NCBI GenBank assembly: GCA_963610315.1
Contig: CAVDMV010000015.1
Location: 1 to 42,708, forward strand
Reading direction: 5' to 3'
Length of the DNA: 42,708 nucleotides
Source: UBA3210 sp963610315
Lineage (GTDB): Bacteria; Bacillota_I; Bacilli_A; RFN20; CAG-449
Shown: one piece after another, positions 34,063-42,348 of the stretch
Numbering within the stretch: the first letter of the stretch is position 1
How the letters are laid out: the number at the start of each line of letters is the position of its first letter
The notes under the pieces: model-generated
The model's database searches: none
Told to the model about the DNA's origin: nothing
Seen by the model: only the letters and a program-made list of their open reading frames with translations
Program-made: the position numbers and the translations under genes

Positions 34063-35475
34063 ATGAAAGAATTTTTAGGGGAAGACTTTTTATTAGAAAC
34101 AGAAACAGCGAAAAAGTTATATCATGAACACGCAAAAAAGATGCCAATTTATGATTATCACTGCCATTTACCAATTAAAGAAATTTATGAAGATCGTAAA
34201 TTTGAATCTGCAACAGATATTTGGTTAGTTGAAGGCCATTTCGGTGATCACTACAAATGGAGAGCAATGAGAAATAACGGCGTATCAGAACATTATATTA
34301 CTGGTGACGCACCTAAGAAAGAAAAGTTCTTAAAATGGGCAGAAACAATTCCTTATACAGTAGGTAACCCACTTTATCACTGGACTCACCTTGAATTAAA
34401 AAATTATTTCGGTATCACAGATATTTTCTCACCAAAAACTGCAGAACATACTTATGATGTTATGAATGAAAAATTAAAAGGAATGTCAGCACGTAAGATT
34501 ATTGAAATGAGTAATGTTGATACTTTATGTACAACAGATGATCCAATTGATGATTTACATTATCATGCATTATTAAAAGAAGATAAATCATTTAAAGTTC
34601 ATGTTTATCCTGCTTTCCGTCCTGATAAAGTAATTAACATTGACTGGGATTCATTCGTTCCTTATATTGGTCAATTATCAAAAGTAGTTGGTTATGAAGT
34701 AAAAGATTTAGCGACTTTAACAAAAGCATTAAAAGAAAGAATTGAATTCTTCCATGAACATGATTGCCGTGTTTCTGATCACGCATTAGACGTCGTAGTT
34801 TATGAAGAAACAACAGAAGAAAAAGTTGATGCAATCATTAAAAAAGCATTAAGAGGAGAAACATTAACTCCTTCAGAAGCAGCTCAATATAGAGGTTATA
34901 TCATTGTCTTCTTAGGCAAAGAATATTCTCACCATGGTTGGGTACAACAATACCACATCAAAGCATTAAGAAATAACTCTGGTAGAATGATGGAAAAAGT
35001 CGGCGCAGATACAGGATTTGATGCAATTAACGATGGATCATTCGCACCAGCATTATCTAAGATTTTAAATAAACTTGATTCAACAAGTGAACTTCCTAAG
35101 ACTATTTTATATTCATTAAACCCAGGTGATAATGAAGTTCTTGCAACTTTAGCGTTCTGCTTTGTTCAAGAAGGTGTTCCAGGAAAAATGCAACTTGGTT
35201 CAGCATGGTGGTTCTTAGATCAAAAAGATGGTATGGAAAAACAATTAACAGCATTATCTAATTTAGGATTACTTTCTAGATTCGTTGGTATGTTAACTGA
35301 CTCAAGATCATTCTTAAGCTATACTCGTCATGAATATTTCAGAAGAATTTTATGTAATAAATTAGGCCATTTAGTTGAAAATGGTGAATATCCAAATGAC
35401 ATGGAATTCTTAGGTAAAGTAGTCGAAGATATTTGCTTTAACAATGCAAAAGCTTACTTCGATGCTTCTAGATAA
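34063..35475 (+). CDS. uxaC: uronate isomerase
   Basis: 470-aa amidohydrolase-superfamily enzyme that converts D-galacturonate to tagaturonate (and glucuronate to fructuronate) in the cytoplasm. The N-terminal metal motif HxH is at residues 33-35 (YDYHCHLPI). Later family segments include LCTTDDPIDDLHYH, AFRPDKVINIDW and GRMMEKVGADTGFDAI. Length is normal. The next steps would need tagaturonate reductase (uxaB) and altronate dehydratase (uxaA), which are not in this window. Strong AGGAGG ribosome site, 14 bp after the GntR gene. Confidence 0.97.
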   Translation: MKEFLGEDFLLETETAKKLYHEHAKKMPIYDYHCHLPIKEIYEDRKFESATDIWLVEGHFGDHYKWRAMRNNGVSEHYITGDAPKKEKFLKWAETIPYTVGNPLYHWTHLELKNYFGITDIFSPKTAEHTYDVMNEKLKGMSARKIIEMSNVDTLCTTDDPIDDLHYHALLKEDKSFKVHVYPAFRPDKVINIDWDSFVPYIGQLSKVVGYEVKDLATLTKALKERIEFFHEHDCRVSDHALDVVVYEETTEEKVDAIIKKALRGETLTPSEAAQYRGYIIVFLGKEYSHHGWVQQYHIKALRNNSGRMMEKVGADTGFDAINDGSFAPALSKILNKLDSTSELPKTILYSLNPGDNEVLATLAFCFVQEGVPGKMQLGSAWWFLDQKDGMEKQLTALSNLGLLSRFVGMLTDSRSFLSYTRHEYFRRILCNKLGHLVENGEYPNDMEFLGKVVEDICFNNAKAYFDASR

Positions 35476-35476
35476 T

Positions 35477-36145
35477 ATGATAACTTTATTCTTATTTGGT
35501 GACTCAACTTGCCAAACTAATTTATCCGATACTTATCCCCAACACGGTTGGGGACAAGTTATTCCTGAATATTTAAATGAAGATGTAAGAGTAATTAATC
35601 TTGCTCGTAATGGTAGATCTACTAAAAGCTTTATAACTGAAGAAAGATATGAACCTGCATTAAGAAATATTAAAAAAGGTGATTTCTTATTTATTCAATT
35701 TGGTCATAATGACGAAAAAGAAGATGAAGCAAGAAAGACAGATCCTTGGTCAACTTATCAAGATAATTTAAGATTCTTCATTTCTATTGCACGTAATGTC
35801 GGTGCAACACCTGTATTAATTTCTTCAATCTATAGAAGAAAATTTGTCGATGGAAAATTAGTTGATAATTGTCATTTAGATTTTCCTTCCTCTATGGAAG
35901 CTTTAGCGAAGAAAGAAAATGTTATCTATGTTGATGGAACTACATTAACTAAAGATGCACTTAATAAAATAGGTGAAAAAGAATCAAGAAAATTATTTAT
36001 GAACTTTGATCCTAATATCTATGAAAACTATCCAGAAGGTAAAGAAGATAATACTCATTTAAGATATGAAGGAGCAAAATTTGTTTGTGATTTAATTGTT
36101 CCAGAATTAAAGAAACATCCTGAATTAGCAAAATTATTTAAGTAA
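35477..36145 (+). CDS. SGNH-hydrolase, rhamnogalacturonan acetylesterase-like
   Basis: 222 aa. SGNH blocks are visible: FLFGDSTCQTN (catalytic Ser near residue 9), NLARNGRSTKSF (block II Gly/Asn), FIQFGHNDEKE (block III Asn) and a C-terminal D-x-x-H in EDNTHLRYEG. This is the YesT/RhgT-like pattern of pectin deacetylases that remove O-acetyl groups from rhamnogalacturonan or homogalacturonan. No signal peptide is present, so it should act on imported, acetylated oligomers. The start at 35477 lies one base after the uxaC stop; starts at 35444 or 35462 inside uxaC are possible but less likely. Last gene of the operon. Confidence 0.85.
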   Translation: MITLFLFGDSTCQTNLSDTYPQHGWGQVIPEYLNEDVRVINLARNGRSTKSFITEERYEPALRNIKKGDFLFIQFGHNDEKEDEARKTDPWSTYQDNLRFFISIARNVGATPVLISSIYRRKFVDGKLVDNCHLDFPSSMEALAKKENVIYVDGTTLTKDALNKIGEKESRKLFMNFDPNIYENYPEGKEDNTHLRYEGAKFVCDLIVPELKKHPELAKLFK

Positions 36146-36149
36146 TATA

Positions 36150-36179
36150 AAAATAGCTCATTTTGAGCTATTTTTTTTT
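36150..36179. terminator. bidirectional terminator between pectin operon and defence-like remnant
   Basis: AAATAGCTCA-TT-TGAGCTATTT flanked by As on the left and a long T run on the right. It closes the 13.5-kb transport operon and could also stop minus-strand transcripts from the region to its right. Confidence 0.9.
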
Positions 36180-36205
36180 AAAACAATATTATTGTGGATT
36201 AATAC

Positions 36206-36738
36206 TTATTTTAATAAATCATAAATATATCCCTCATCACTTTCATGTTTCTTATGAGTTCGATGATATTCTTTAATACTATAAATAAGTAAATCAATTC
36301 GATTTGTAAAATAATCAATAAAGAATTGAGTTGAATTATCATATTTTTGATTATTAAGAAAAACATATTTTTTACAAAATTCTTTAGGCTTTATTTTTGA
36401 TTTCATTTTTTCAAATGCATTAAGTTTATTTTCTACTATGATTAATAATATTTCTAATTCTGGTTTCGTGCAAAACTTATATTGGCCCTTGATAAATTCT
36501 TTATATTCTTTGTTAATTTTAAGCTTATCATTCATTTTATCACCAATTCTATAAATTATAATCTCACCATGATATTGATTTAAAATAGGTATAAGAATAG
36601 GAGAAGTTAATTGCCGAGCATGAAATGGACGAAGATTGAGTAAATCATCTCTAGTAAATTTAAGCTTATTATTATCTAATAAGAGATTTATAATGGCTAG
36701 TTATTTGAATCTTCGCAAAGTATTATTAATTTACTCAT
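36206..36738 (-). pseudogene. frameshifted partner gene of the AAA ATPase remnant
   Basis: From ATG 36738 the frame reads MSKLIILCEDSNN and then hits TAG (36699-36697). Adding one base (AACT-A to AAC-TTA) restores the frame: NNLAIINLLLDNNKLKF..., continuing through RPFHARQL and EIIIYRIGDKM into the open frame to 36206 (CTKPELEILLIIVENK..., end YIYDLLK). The whole would be about 177 aa. The N-terminal LIILCED recalls Toprim/RloB-like nucleases that pair with AAA ATPases in phage-defence modules; that link is an inference. The ATG overlaps the stop of the ATPase remnant (TAATG), the usual layout of such pairs. The gene appears dead by a single-base deletion. Confidence 0.7.
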
Positions 36739-37379
36739 TACATTAGTTCCTTTTTGATCCCTATTAAATCATCATAATTTACTTCTGTTTTAAAAGCATT
36801 ATTGTAAAATTGACGCGATTTTGATAATTCATTTCTAATAGGATAAGTTTGATAAAGATTTTCTAAAATTATTTTATTTTCTTGCCTACAAATATAAATA
36901 TTATCTCTTCTATTAAATAAATCTAATAATTCTGGATAATGAGTAGAAAAATAAAGAGTGGCATTATGTTTATTTACTGATTTATCTTTATATAAGTTAA
37001 TGATATTTTCTACTAATGTTTTATGAAAATGATTTTCTATTTCATCAATTATCATATCATTACCATTTTTTAATGAAGTTATAATGTCAGCATAAAGAAG
37101 AATGCCTTTAGTCGTTCCACTTGAAAGATAATTATATAAATCTGTTGAAGAAAAAACTAATTCCTTATCTTTTAAAACAAGTTTATAGTTTATATCATCA
37201 ATTTTTATTAAGTTATTAATATTGTCATCGAATAAATGAATGATTTTGCTTAATAATTCATTTGATATTATATCTTGATTAATTAGATTAAATAATTCTT
37301 TATAGGTATCTTTTCCAAAACCATTCGCGTTATGATAGGTTGCTAAACGACTTTCTTTAAAAAGAAAAAATATTGTTAT
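36738..37379 (-). pseudogene. C-terminal remnant of an AAA-family ATPase
   Basis: The frame is open right after the pectinesterase stop (37382-37380) and runs to the TAA at 36740-36738, about 213 codons, but no start codon or ribosome site is placed where a gene could begin. The fragment contains an ABC/SMC-type signature (LYNYLSSGTTKGILL) and Walker B with the catalytic Glu (MIIDEIENHFHKTLVENI), then an H-loop-like FSTHYPELLDLF. The Walker A half is absent. The family is a defence-type AAA ATPase, here cut off by the pectinesterase 3' end. An internal ATG at 37055 would give only 105 aa without the signature. Confidence 0.75.
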
Positions 37380-38261
37380 TTATTTTCTCATCCAATCTAC
37401 TCTTGAAATATTTTCACTACCAGGTCCAAATGAACCTGTTTCATAGAATCTTGAATTAACATGTCTATCAGTTCCTACCCAAATAGAGAATCCTTCTTTT
37501 TTAATATGAGTATCTAAATAACAATTGATGAAATGACACATTCCATATTCTCGCCAAGGACGTGCTAAATAAACAGATTCATCTTTTGTTCCTTCTTCTT
37601 TAAGGAAACGACAATTTATAAAATTCATTCCATATTGATTTTCTTGATCATGATCTGGTGCGACTACCCAAGTATCACGATATGTTGAAAGTGAAACAAT
37701 GTTACAATCAATAAAATCTGCGCTTGCTCCACCAAAGATAAAATCAACTGTTCCTTTTATCGTACAAGATATAAATCTTTGATGAAATTCACCATTATGT
37801 TCTCTTTCATCACGAGGAAGAATAGGAATATATCTTTCAATTAAATCTGGTGAAAATGGTCCGCAGAATAAAGTATCTTGACGGGCAAGTAGAGTACAAT
37901 TAATACAAGTAATATCATCATTATATAAATGAAGTGCGACTGCTTGACCAATATCAGGACCTTCGCCAGCAGAATTTTCAATCGTTAAATTTCTTAAAGT
38001 GACATGTCTACCTTTAATTAACATTGTATATGTTCTAAAAGTAACATATTCAGTTCCATCTTGATGGATCTTTTTTGCATAGTCATTGTAATTAATTTTA
38101 GCTTTATTTTGTCCATCAATAATTACGTTATCTTTATCGACAATGACTTTTTCAAAATATTCTTCATCATCTAATAAAATTAAAGTAGGTTCATTAATAG
38201 ATCTAATTGCATCATTAATCTTTTTAAATTCGTTATTTATACCAACATGAATAATTTTCAT
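37380..38261 (-). CDS. pectinesterase (CE8) without a signal peptide
   Basis: 293-aa right-handed beta-helix esterase that removes methyl groups from galacturonan. Motifs in order: QAVALHLYNDDI (Gln), ARQDTLFCGP, GTVDFIFGGASADF with the catalytic Asp, and YLARPWREYG with the binding Arg. The N-terminus MKIIHVGINNEFKKINDAIRSI has no signal peptide, so it should be cytoplasmic. I start at ATG 38261, nine bases after GAGG; ATG 38267 is only three bases after it. Divergent from the KDPG aldolase operon. No terminator follows the stop; the ATPase remnant begins at the next base in the same frame. Confidence 0.9.
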   Translation of the reverse strand: MKIIHVGINNEFKKINDAIRSINEPTLILLDDEEYFEKVIVDKDNVIIDGQNKAKINYNDYAKKIHQDGTEYVTFRTYTMLIKGRHVTLRNLTIENSAGEGPDIGQAVALHLYNDDITCINCTLLARQDTLFCGPFSPDLIERYIPILPRDEREHNGEFHQRFISCTIKGTVDFIFGGASADFIDCNIVSLSTYRDTWVVAPDHDQENQYGMNFINCRFLKEEGTKDESVYLARPWREYGMCHFINCYLDTHIKKEGFSIWVGTDRHVNSRFYETGSFGPGSENISRVDWMRK

Positions 38262-38386
38262 AAACATTTACCTCGTCAACCATTATAATCTTAGTAAAAA
38301 AAGAATACATTAAAATATTGAGAAAATATCTAATAGTTTAATAGAGATAGTATTAGAACCTAGTTTTTTAAAAATCTATCAAAAAA

Positions 38387-38402
38387 ATGTTGTATACAAC
38401 AT
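38387..38402. promoter_or_regulatory. perfect 16-bp palindromic operator before the KDPG aldolase operon
   Basis: ATGTTGTATACAACAT is an exact palindrome. It covers the -35 position of the TATAAT at 38416-38421, so a bound repressor would block RNA polymerase. It shares the TTGTATACA core with the site at 22493, and its form fits GntR/FCD operators. It also lies in the shared divergent region of the pectinesterase gene. Confidence 0.75.
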
Positions 38403-38415
38403 AATTTTATCGTGT

Positions 38416-38421
38416 TATAAT
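38416..38421 (+). promoter_or_regulatory. -10 element of the eda-kdgK-kduI-kduD operon
   Basis: TATAAT, 49 bases before the ATG. The -35 region (TATACA at 38393-38398, 17-bp spacer) falls inside the palindrome. Confidence 0.7.
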
Positions 38422-38469
38422 GGAATCGTGTAAAGAACATTTTTATATACATATTTTGGAGGTTTATAT

Positions 38470-39090
38470 ATGGATGTATTAGCAAGAGTACACGAAATTG
38501 GCGTTGTCCCAGTTGTTGTACTAAATAAAGTTGAAGACACAAGAACAGCTTTAGACACTTTAATCAAAGGTGATGTACCTGTAGCAGAAATTTGCTTCAG
38601 AACACCATGTGCAGCAGATTGCATTAAATTAGCTGCAAAAGAATACGGTGAAAAAGTTTTAGTCGGTGCAGGAACTGTTATCAATGCAGCTCAATGTGAA
38701 GAAGCAATTGCATGTGGAGCACAATTCATTGTTTCACCAGGCTTCTCAAAATCAGTTTGTGATGTTTGTAAAAAACACAACATCCCATACTTACCAGGTG
38801 TAGTTACACCAACAGAAATTATGGAAGGTATTGAAAATGGTATTACAACATTCAAATTCTTCCCAGCAGGTGTATTTGGTGGCTTAAAAGCAATCAAAGC
38901 ATTAGCAGCAGCTTTCCCAGCATGTAAATTCATGCCTACAGGTGGAGTTGATAATTCAAATATCGCTGAATTCGTCAAATTCGACAAGATTGTCGCATGT
39001 GGTGGTTCATGGGTATTAAAAGGAACTAAAGAAGAACAAGTAGCAGCTTGTTTAGAAGCTAGAGAAATTATTAAGGAGAATAGAAAATAA
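38470..39090 (+). CDS. eda: KDPG/KHG aldolase
   Basis: 206-aa class I aldolase that splits 2-keto-3-deoxy-6-phosphogluconate into pyruvate and glyceraldehyde-3-phosphate. The catalytic Glu is E40 in AEICFRTPCAAD and the Schiff-base Lys is K129 in TTFKFFPAG. VGAGTVINAAQ and PGVVTPTEIMEG are further signatures. GGAGG lies nine bases before the ATG. First gene of the uronate operon; the stop overlaps the kdgK start (TAATG). Codons lean towards GCA, ACA and TCA, more than in the housekeeping genes to the left. Confidence 0.97.
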   Translation: MDVLARVHEIGVVPVVVLNKVEDTRTALDTLIKGDVPVAEICFRTPCAADCIKLAAKEYGEKVLVGAGTVINAAQCEEAIACGAQFIVSPGFSKSVCDVCKKHNIPYLPGVVTPTEIMEGIENGITTFKFFPAGVFGGLKAIKALAAAFPACKFMPTGGVDNSNIAEFVKFDKIVACGGSWVLKGTKEEQVAACLEAREIIKENRK

Positions 39091-40115
39091 TGGCTAAAGT
39101 AGTTACAATGGGAGAAATCATGTTAAGACTTTCTTCCGCAGGAAATTCACGTTTTGTTCAAGCACAATCATTAGATGTTTGTTACGGCGGAGGAGAAGCT
39201 AACGTTGCAGTTTCTCTTGCAAATTATGGACACGAAGCTTACTTCGTATCAAAAGTCCCAGAACACGAAATCGGACAATGTGCAGTTAATGCATTAAGAA
39301 GATATGGTGTTCATGAAGACTATATCGCTCGTGGTGGCGACCGTTTAGGTATTTATTACTTAGAAACAGGTGCTTCTATGAGAGCAAGTAAAGTTATTTA
39401 CGATAGAGCAAATTCTTCAATTGCAGAAGCAGATCCAAGCGATTTCGATTTCGATAAGATTTTCGAAGGTGCTTCATGGTTCCACTGGTCAGGAATTACT
39501 CCAGCTATCAGCGATAAATCAGCAGAAAATTTAAGACTTGCATGTATTGCAGCTAAAAAACACGGTGTTACAGTTTCATGTGACTTAAACTTCCGTAAGA
39601 AATTATGGTCTTCAGAAAAAGCTATTTCTATTATGAAACCATTAATGCAATATGTTGATGTATGTATCGGTAACGAAGAAGATGCAGAATTATGCTTAGG
39701 CTTCAAACCAGATGCAGACGTTACAGGTGGTAAAACAGATGCAGCAGGTTACCACAAAATCTTTGAACAAATGGCTAAAGAATTCGGCTTCAAATATGTC
39801 GTTTCAACATTAAGAGAATCATATTCAGCAACTCATAATGGTTGGAAAGCATTAATCTACAACGGAAAAGAATTCTACGAATCAAAACACTATGACATTA
39901 ACCCTATCATCGATAGAGTTGGCGGCGGTGACTCATTCTCAGGTGGTTTAATCCACGGCTTATTAACTTGGCCAGAAGACCAAGGCAAAGCACTTGAATT
40001 CGCAGTTGCAGCTTCTGCTTTAAAACATACTATCCCAGGTGACTTCAATTTAGTTTCTGAAAAAGAAGTTCTTGCTTTAGCTGGCGGAGACGCTTCAGGT
40101 AGAGTTCAAAGATAA
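39090..40115 (+). CDS. kdgK: 2-keto-3-deoxygluconate kinase (PfkB family)
   Basis: 341-aa ribokinase-family enzyme that phosphorylates KDG to KDPG, the substrate of the gene before it. The N-terminal PfkB motif is GGGEANVAVSLANYG, and the anion hole/catalytic base is DRVGGGDSFSGGLIHG with the base Asp at 281. The usual motif reads GAGD; the GGGD form here is common among KDG kinases of Firmicutes. AAGGAG lies within the 3' end of eda. One base separates its stop from the kduI start. Confidence 0.94.
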   Translation: MAKVVTMGEIMLRLSSAGNSRFVQAQSLDVCYGGGEANVAVSLANYGHEAYFVSKVPEHEIGQCAVNALRRYGVHEDYIARGGDRLGIYYLETGASMRASKVIYDRANSSIAEADPSDFDFDKIFEGASWFHWSGITPAISDKSAENLRLACIAAKKHGVTVSCDLNFRKKLWSSEKAISIMKPLMQYVDVCIGNEEDAELCLGFKPDADVTGGKTDAAGYHKIFEQMAKEFGFKYVVSTLRESYSATHNGWKALIYNGKEFYESKHYDINPIIDRVGGGDSFSGGLIHGLLTWPEDQGKALEFAVAASALKHTIPGDFNLVSEKEVLALAGGDASGRVQR

Positions 40116-40116
40116 T

Positions 40117-40956
40117 ATGAAGGAATTAGACATTAGATACGCGAATCATCCAGATGATTCTAAGCACTATACTACTGAAGAATTAAGAAAACATTACTTA
40201 ATGGAAAATGTTTTCGTCAAGGATGATATTAGTTTAACTTATTCTCACCAAGATCGTATGATCGCAGGTGGTGCTTATCCTGTTACTAAAGCTTTAAAAC
40301 TTGAAGCAGGTGATGCATTAAGAACAAAATATTTCTTAGAAAGAAGAGAACTTGGTGTATTCAATATCGGCGGTGATGGTAAAATCACTTTAGACGGTAA
40401 AGAATATATCTTACACAAAACAGATTGTTTATATGTTGGAATGGGTACAAAAGATGTAGTATTCGAATCTCTCGATTCTAGTAATCCTGCAAAATTCTAT
40501 ATGTGTTCATCTCCAGCACATAAATCTTATCCAACAGTTTATTTACCAATTGAAAAGGCTAGAAAAGTACCAACAGGTGATCAAGAACACTTAAATTGCC
40601 GTACTATTAATCAATTCATCCATTCTGATGTTTTAGATACATGCCAATTATCAATGGGTTTAACAATTCTCGCTCCTGGTAATGCTTGGAATACAATGCC
40701 TTCCCATACTCATGAAAGAAGAATGGAAGTCTATTTCTATTTCGAACTTGGAGAAGATGATGTCGTCTTCCATTTAATGGGACAACCTCAAGAAATTAGA
40801 ACTATTGTTATTAAAAATGAACAAGCTGTCATTTCACCATCTTGGTCAATTCATTCAGGATTTGCAACTAAGAGTTATGCCTTTATTTGGGGTATGTGTG
40901 GTGAAAATAAAGCTTATGACGATATGGACGTCATTAAATCAACAGATTTAAAATAA
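40117..40956 (+). CDS. kduI: 5-keto-4-deoxyuronate isomerase
   Basis: 279-aa cupin-fold zinc isomerase that converts 5-keto-4-deoxyuronate (from unsaturated galacturonate) to 2,5-diketo-3-deoxygluconate. The zinc ligands are in place: H197, H199 and E204 in SHTHERRMEVYFYFEL, and H246 in SWSIHSGF, within one residue of the E. coli positions as I recall them. Its presence implies that unsaturated uronates reach the cell, although no pectate lyase or unsaturated galacturonyl hydrolase is encoded in the window. Confidence 0.97.
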   Translation: MKELDIRYANHPDDSKHYTTEELRKHYLMENVFVKDDISLTYSHQDRMIAGGAYPVTKALKLEAGDALRTKYFLERRELGVFNIGGDGKITLDGKEYILHKTDCLYVGMGTKDVVFESLDSSNPAKFYMCSSPAHKSYPTVYLPIEKARKVPTGDQEHLNCRTINQFIHSDVLDTCQLSMGLTILAPGNAWNTMPSHTHERRMEVYFYFELGEDDVVFHLMGQPQEIRTIVIKNEQAVISPSWSIHSGFATKSYAFIWGMCGENKAYDDMDVIKSTDLK

Positions 40957-40972
40957 GGAGATTTATTTAAAA

Positions 40973-41770
40973 ATGGAATCAATGTTTTCTTTAAAAGGAA
41001 AAATTGCATTAGTTACAGGTGCTAGCTATGGTATTGGCTTTGCAATTGCAAAAGCATTCCACGAAGCAGGCGCGACTATTTGCTTTAATGATATTAACCA
41101 AGATTTAGTTAATAAAGGTTTAGCAAGTTATAAAGAAGCAGGTATTGAAGCACATGGTTATGTTTGTGATGTTACAAATGAAGACCAAGTTGCAGAACTT
41201 GTTTCAACAATTGAAAAAGAAGTCGGTGTTATTGATATCTTAGTTAATAACGCTGGTATTATTAAGAGAATCCCAATGATAGAAATGTCTGCAAGTGATT
41301 GGAGAAAAGTTATCGATATCGATTTAACTGGACCATTCCTCTGCTCAAAACATGTCATCCCAAGCATGATCAAAAAAGGTCATGGTAAAATCATTAACAT
41401 TTGTTCAATGATGTCAGAACTTGGTAGAGAAACAGTTTCTGCTTATGCAGCAGCAAAAGGTGGCTTAAAGATGTTAACAAAGAACATTTGTTCTGAATAT
41501 GGTGAATACAACATTCAATGTAATGGTATTGGCCCTGGTTACATCGCAACTCCTCAAACAGCTCCATTAAGAGAAATTCAACCTGATGGATCAAGACATC
41601 CATTCGATACATTTATCTGCGCAAAAACTCCTGCAGGTAGATGGTTAAATCCTGAAGAACTCGGAGGACCAGCAGTCTTCTTAGCTTCTGAAGCTTCTAA
41701 CGCAGTTAATGGACACATTCTCTACGTCGACGGCGGTATCCTTGCTTATATTGGTAAACAACCTAAATAA
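40973..41770 (+). CDS. kduD: 2-deoxy-D-gluconate 3-dehydrogenase / 2,5-diketo-3-deoxygluconate reductase (SDR)
   Basis: 265-aa classical short-chain dehydrogenase that reduces 2,5-diketo-3-deoxygluconate to KDG. The Rossmann motif TGASYGIGFAIA (near residue 14), NNAG, and the active-site Ser with YAAAKGG are visible. The C-terminus VDGGILAYIGKQ is typical of KduD-like enzymes. Directly follows kduI with AAGGAG upstream. Last gene of the operon, then a terminator. The SDR family is broad, so specificity rests partly on its place beside kduI. Confidence 0.9.
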   Translation: MESMFSLKGKIALVTGASYGIGFAIAKAFHEAGATICFNDINQDLVNKGLASYKEAGIEAHGYVCDVTNEDQVAELVSTIEKEVGVIDILVNNAGIIKRIPMIEMSASDWRKVIDIDLTGPFLCSKHVIPSMIKKGHGKIINICSMMSELGRETVSAYAAAKGGLKMLTKNICSEYGEYNIQCNGIGPGYIATPQTAPLREIQPDGSRHPFDTFICAKTPAGRWLNPEELGGPAVFLASEASNAVNGHILYVDGGILAYIGKQPK

Positions 41771-41785
41771 TATAAATTTCAACAT

Positions 41786-41812
41786 AAAGGTCGTGCAAAT
41801 GCATGGCCTTTT
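41786..41812 (+). terminator. terminator of the eda-kduD operon
   Basis: AAGGTCGTGC-AAAT-GCATGGCCTT (two wobble pairs) followed by a short T run. Confidence 0.75.
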
Positions 41813-41831
41813 AACGTGAAATTAGTATTTA

Positions 41832-41860
41832 TTGACATATTTATCATTTGATTTTAAAAT
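41832..41860 (+). promoter_or_regulatory. promoter of the Rrf2-family gene
   Basis: TTGACA (41832-41837), 17-bp spacer, TAAAAT (41855-41860), 23 bases before the ATG. Confidence 0.88.
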
Positions 41861-41883
41861 ATTACATATTATGAGGTGATAGA

Positions 41884-42297
41884 ATGATTTCAACAAAAGG
41901 ACGTTACGCGCTTAATGTAATGATTGATCTCGCTATTTATGGTGAAAAAGAATTCATTTCATTAAAAGATATATCAAGAAGAACTAATATTTCATTAAAA
42001 TATTTAGAACAAGTAATAGCTTTACTCAATCGAGCAGGACTAGTTAAAAGCTTGAGAGGTAATAACGGGGGTTATAAATTAAATAAATCTCCTAAAGAAA
42101 TTACGTCTTATGATATTATTATCGCAACTGAAGGAGATATATCAGTTGAAAATACCTCTAAAGAAGATTTAAACACGGCTATTAGAGACTTTTGGAGAGA
42201 CTTTGATAAAAGTTACATAACATATCTAAAAAATGTTAATTTAGCCTCTTTAAAAGAAAAATACTTAGATTCTATTCAAATTGATTTCTCGATTTAA
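41884..42297 (+). CDS. Rrf2 family transcriptional regulator without Fe-S cysteines
   Basis: 137 aa. N-terminal winged HTH with the family start MISTKGRYALNVMIDLA, then ISLKDISRRTNISLKYLEQVIALL and the wing RGNNGGYKL. IscR and NsrR carry three cysteines in the dimer region; this protein has none, so it resembles CymR-type regulators of cysteine metabolism or another non-Fe-S group. Targets are unknown; the adjacent tRNAs give no clue. GAGGTGAT precedes the ATG. Confidence 0.88.
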   Translation: MISTKGRYALNVMIDLAIYGEKEFISLKDISRRTNISLKYLEQVIALLNRAGLVKSLRGNNGGYKLNKSPKEITSYDIIIATEGDISVENTSKEDLNTAIRDFWRDFDKSYITYLKNVNLASLKEKYLDSIQIDFSI

Positions 42298-42330
42298 TAA
42301 AAAATTATTTATTCTTTAAAAAAGATATGA

Positions 42331-42336
42331 TAAAAT
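42331..42336 (+). promoter_or_regulatory. -10 element of the tRNA-Arg/Leu cluster
   Basis: TAAAAT, 12 bases before the tRNA-Arg start; the -35 position reads TTTATT and is weak. Confidence 0.5.
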
Positions 42337-42348
42337 CTTAATTGCGAT

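Noticed and set aside
38470..38470. A cre site before the KDPG aldolase gene (TGGAATCGTGTAAA near 38421)
   Set aside because: It misses the cre consensus at several positions, including the conserved CA end.
31302..42297. Reassignment of AGG from Arg to Met, known in some uncultured Bacilli
   Set aside because: The AGG codons I saw (GH28 DVRTN, MATE VCRVVG, GNAT SIRKLD) fit Arg in context; no evidence for Met.
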